Source: Pseudomonadota bacterium (GTDB taxonomy: Bacteria; Pseudomonadota; Gammaproteobacteria; Burkholderiales; Burkholderiaceae_B). From it: DNA of 13,741 nt. Where the stretch lies: the NCBI GenBank assembly GCA_023427945.1, contig JAEYZR010000413.1:1-13741 (forward strand), in the 5' to 3' direction. The notes beneath the pieces were generated by a model. The model was not told where the DNA came from, made no database searches, and saw only the letters and a program-made list of their open reading frames with translations. Made by a program: the position numbers and the translations under genes. Below, piece by piece: positions 12,814 through 13,741 of the stretch. The stretch's first letter is position 1. Each line of letters starts with the position of its first letter.

Positions 12814-13741
12814 ACGGCGTGAGGCACATACACCTCTTCGAGTGACTTTATTTCCTCGTCAGTCAGCGTCAATGACAACGCCGCCAAGGCATCGGTGAGG
12901 TGTTCAGCCTTGGATGCGCCAATGATGGGGGACACGACACCACGCTTTTGCCGCACCCACGCCAACGCGACTTGTGCACGCGGTACGCCACGGGCCTGGG
13001 CGACTTTACCGACCTGCTCGATCACCAATGCATCCGAATCTGCCACGTGCGCGTACAGGCGGGTGCCGACCTCGTCGGTTTCCGTGCGAGGCGTGGCAAC
13101 ATTGGCCTCACGCGTCAGACGGCCGCGTGCCAATGGGCTCCAGGGGATGACGGCGATGTCCTGGTCGACGCAGAACGGCAGCATTTCGCGCTCTTCTTCG
13201 CGGTAGAGCAGGTTCAGGTGGTTCTGCATGCTGATGAATTCTGTCCAGCCATTCAGGCGCGACGTGTACAGGGCCTTCGCAAACTGCCACCCGTGCATGG
13301 ACGAGGCGCCGATGTAGCGCGCCTTGCCCGCCTTGACGACATCGTGCAGCGCTTCCAGGGTCTCTTCAATGGGGGTTTTGTAATCCCAGCGATGGATTTG
13401 ATAGAGGTCGACGTAGTCGGTGCCAAGGCGTTTCAGGCTGGCGTCGATTTCGGCAAAGATGGCTTTGCGTGACAGCCCCGAGCCATTGGGGCCGGGACGT
13501 GTGCGATTGAAGACCTTGGTGGCCAGCACGATTTCATCGCGGCGGGCGAAGTCGCGGATGGCGCGACCGACGATTTCTTCCGAGGTGCCATCGGAATAGC
13601 TGTTTGCCGTATCCAGGAAGTTGATGCCCGCTTCGATCGCCTGACGCAAGAGGGGGCGACTCTTTTCTTCGTCCAGCGTCCAGCTGTGTGCGCCGCGATC
13701 AGGAATGCCATAGGGCATGCAGCCCAGACACAACTCTGAGA
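12798..13741 (-). CDS. Aldo/keto reductase (YajO-like), N-terminus beyond the window
   Basis: At least 313 residues of an NADPH-dependent aldo/keto reductase are visible. The frame stays open to the right edge, and the TTG at 13733 is an internal Leu of the family motif LCLGCMPYGIPDRG, so roughly the first 10-15 residues lie outside. Counting from that Leu, the catalytic tetrad is D41 and Y46 (DTANSYSDG), K73 (ATKVFNR) and H114 (QIHRWDY). Other family stretches are IGASSMHGWQF, the late-barrel VIPWSPLARGRLTR and the cofactor-binding SPIIGASKAEHLTDAL. It resembles the YajO/aryl-alcohol-dehydrogenase-like subgroup. It points toward the GntR/FCD gene and is probably not part of the cluster it regulates. 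The physiological substrate is unknown. Confidence 0.92.
   Translation of the reverse strand, partial: SELCLGCMPYGIPDRGAHSWTLDEEKSRPLLRQAIEAGINFLDTANSYSDGTSEEIVGRAIRDFARRDEIVLATKVFNRTRPGPNGSGLSRKAIFAEIDASLKRLGTDYVDLYQIHRWDYKTPIEETLEALHDVVKAGKARYIGASSMHGWQFAKALYTSRLNGWTEFISMQNHLNLLYREEEREMLPFCVDQDIAVIPWSPLARGRLTREANVATPRTETDEVGTRLYAHVADSDALVIEQVGKVAQARGVPRAQVALAWVRQKRGVVSPIIGASKAEHLTDALAALSLTLTDEEIKSLEEVYVPHAVAGVL

Overview
This window looks like chromosomal DNA of a GC-rich betaproteobacterium, most likely Burkholderiales and close to Alcaligenaceae (Bordetella/Achromobacter type). That placement is inferred from high GC at third codon positions, a stand-alone Bug/TctC-type substrate-binding protein, and neighbourhoods of acid-sugar enzymes under GntR regulators. 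There is no rRNA, CRISPR, phage or transposase signal. The contents are two carbon-catabolism clusters separated by a tRNA gene, with housekeeping-type genes at the edges.

Left part (about 1-6205, all + strand). A possible 55-codon ORF and a DUF72/YecE-like gene come first. Next is a 108-bp spacer holding a perfect 25-bp palindrome. It leads a tight operon: a KdgT-type permease, a DUF1537 four-carbon acid-sugar kinase, a PdxA2-type dehydrogenase and a GntR/UTRA regulator. These genes overlap by 4 nt or lie 3 nt apart. Kinase plus PdxA2 is the known two-step route from D-threonate to dihydroxyacetone phosphate, so the permease is more likely a threonate importer than a 2-keto-3-deoxygluconate one. 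A class I glutamine amidotransferase follows 16 nt after the regulator.

Middle (6206-6400). A tRNA-Pro(UGG) gene is followed by a strong inverted-repeat terminator, which also separates it from the convergent - strand cluster. The tRNA has two odd T-arm positions: A at position 56 instead of the near-universal C, and an A52-C62 mismatch.

Right part (6438-12785). A - strand cluster, in transcription order, encodes an atypical SDR protein, a periplasmic Bug-type binding protein, a YfcG-like glutathione transferase, a benzoylformate-decarboxylase-like ThDP enzyme and an enolase-superfamily (mandelate racemase subgroup) enzyme. A GntR/FCD regulator is divergent from it. The shared intergenic region carries a perfect 17-bp operator-like inverted repeat lying on a good candidate -10 box for the cluster. 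Together this suggests an inducible pathway for uptake and breakdown of a hydroxy-acid or acid-sugar-like compound. The substrate cannot be read from the sequence. This cluster is the best candidate here for an undescribed system.

Right edge. A YajO-type aldo/keto reductase (- strand) runs off the window, so its N-terminus is missing.
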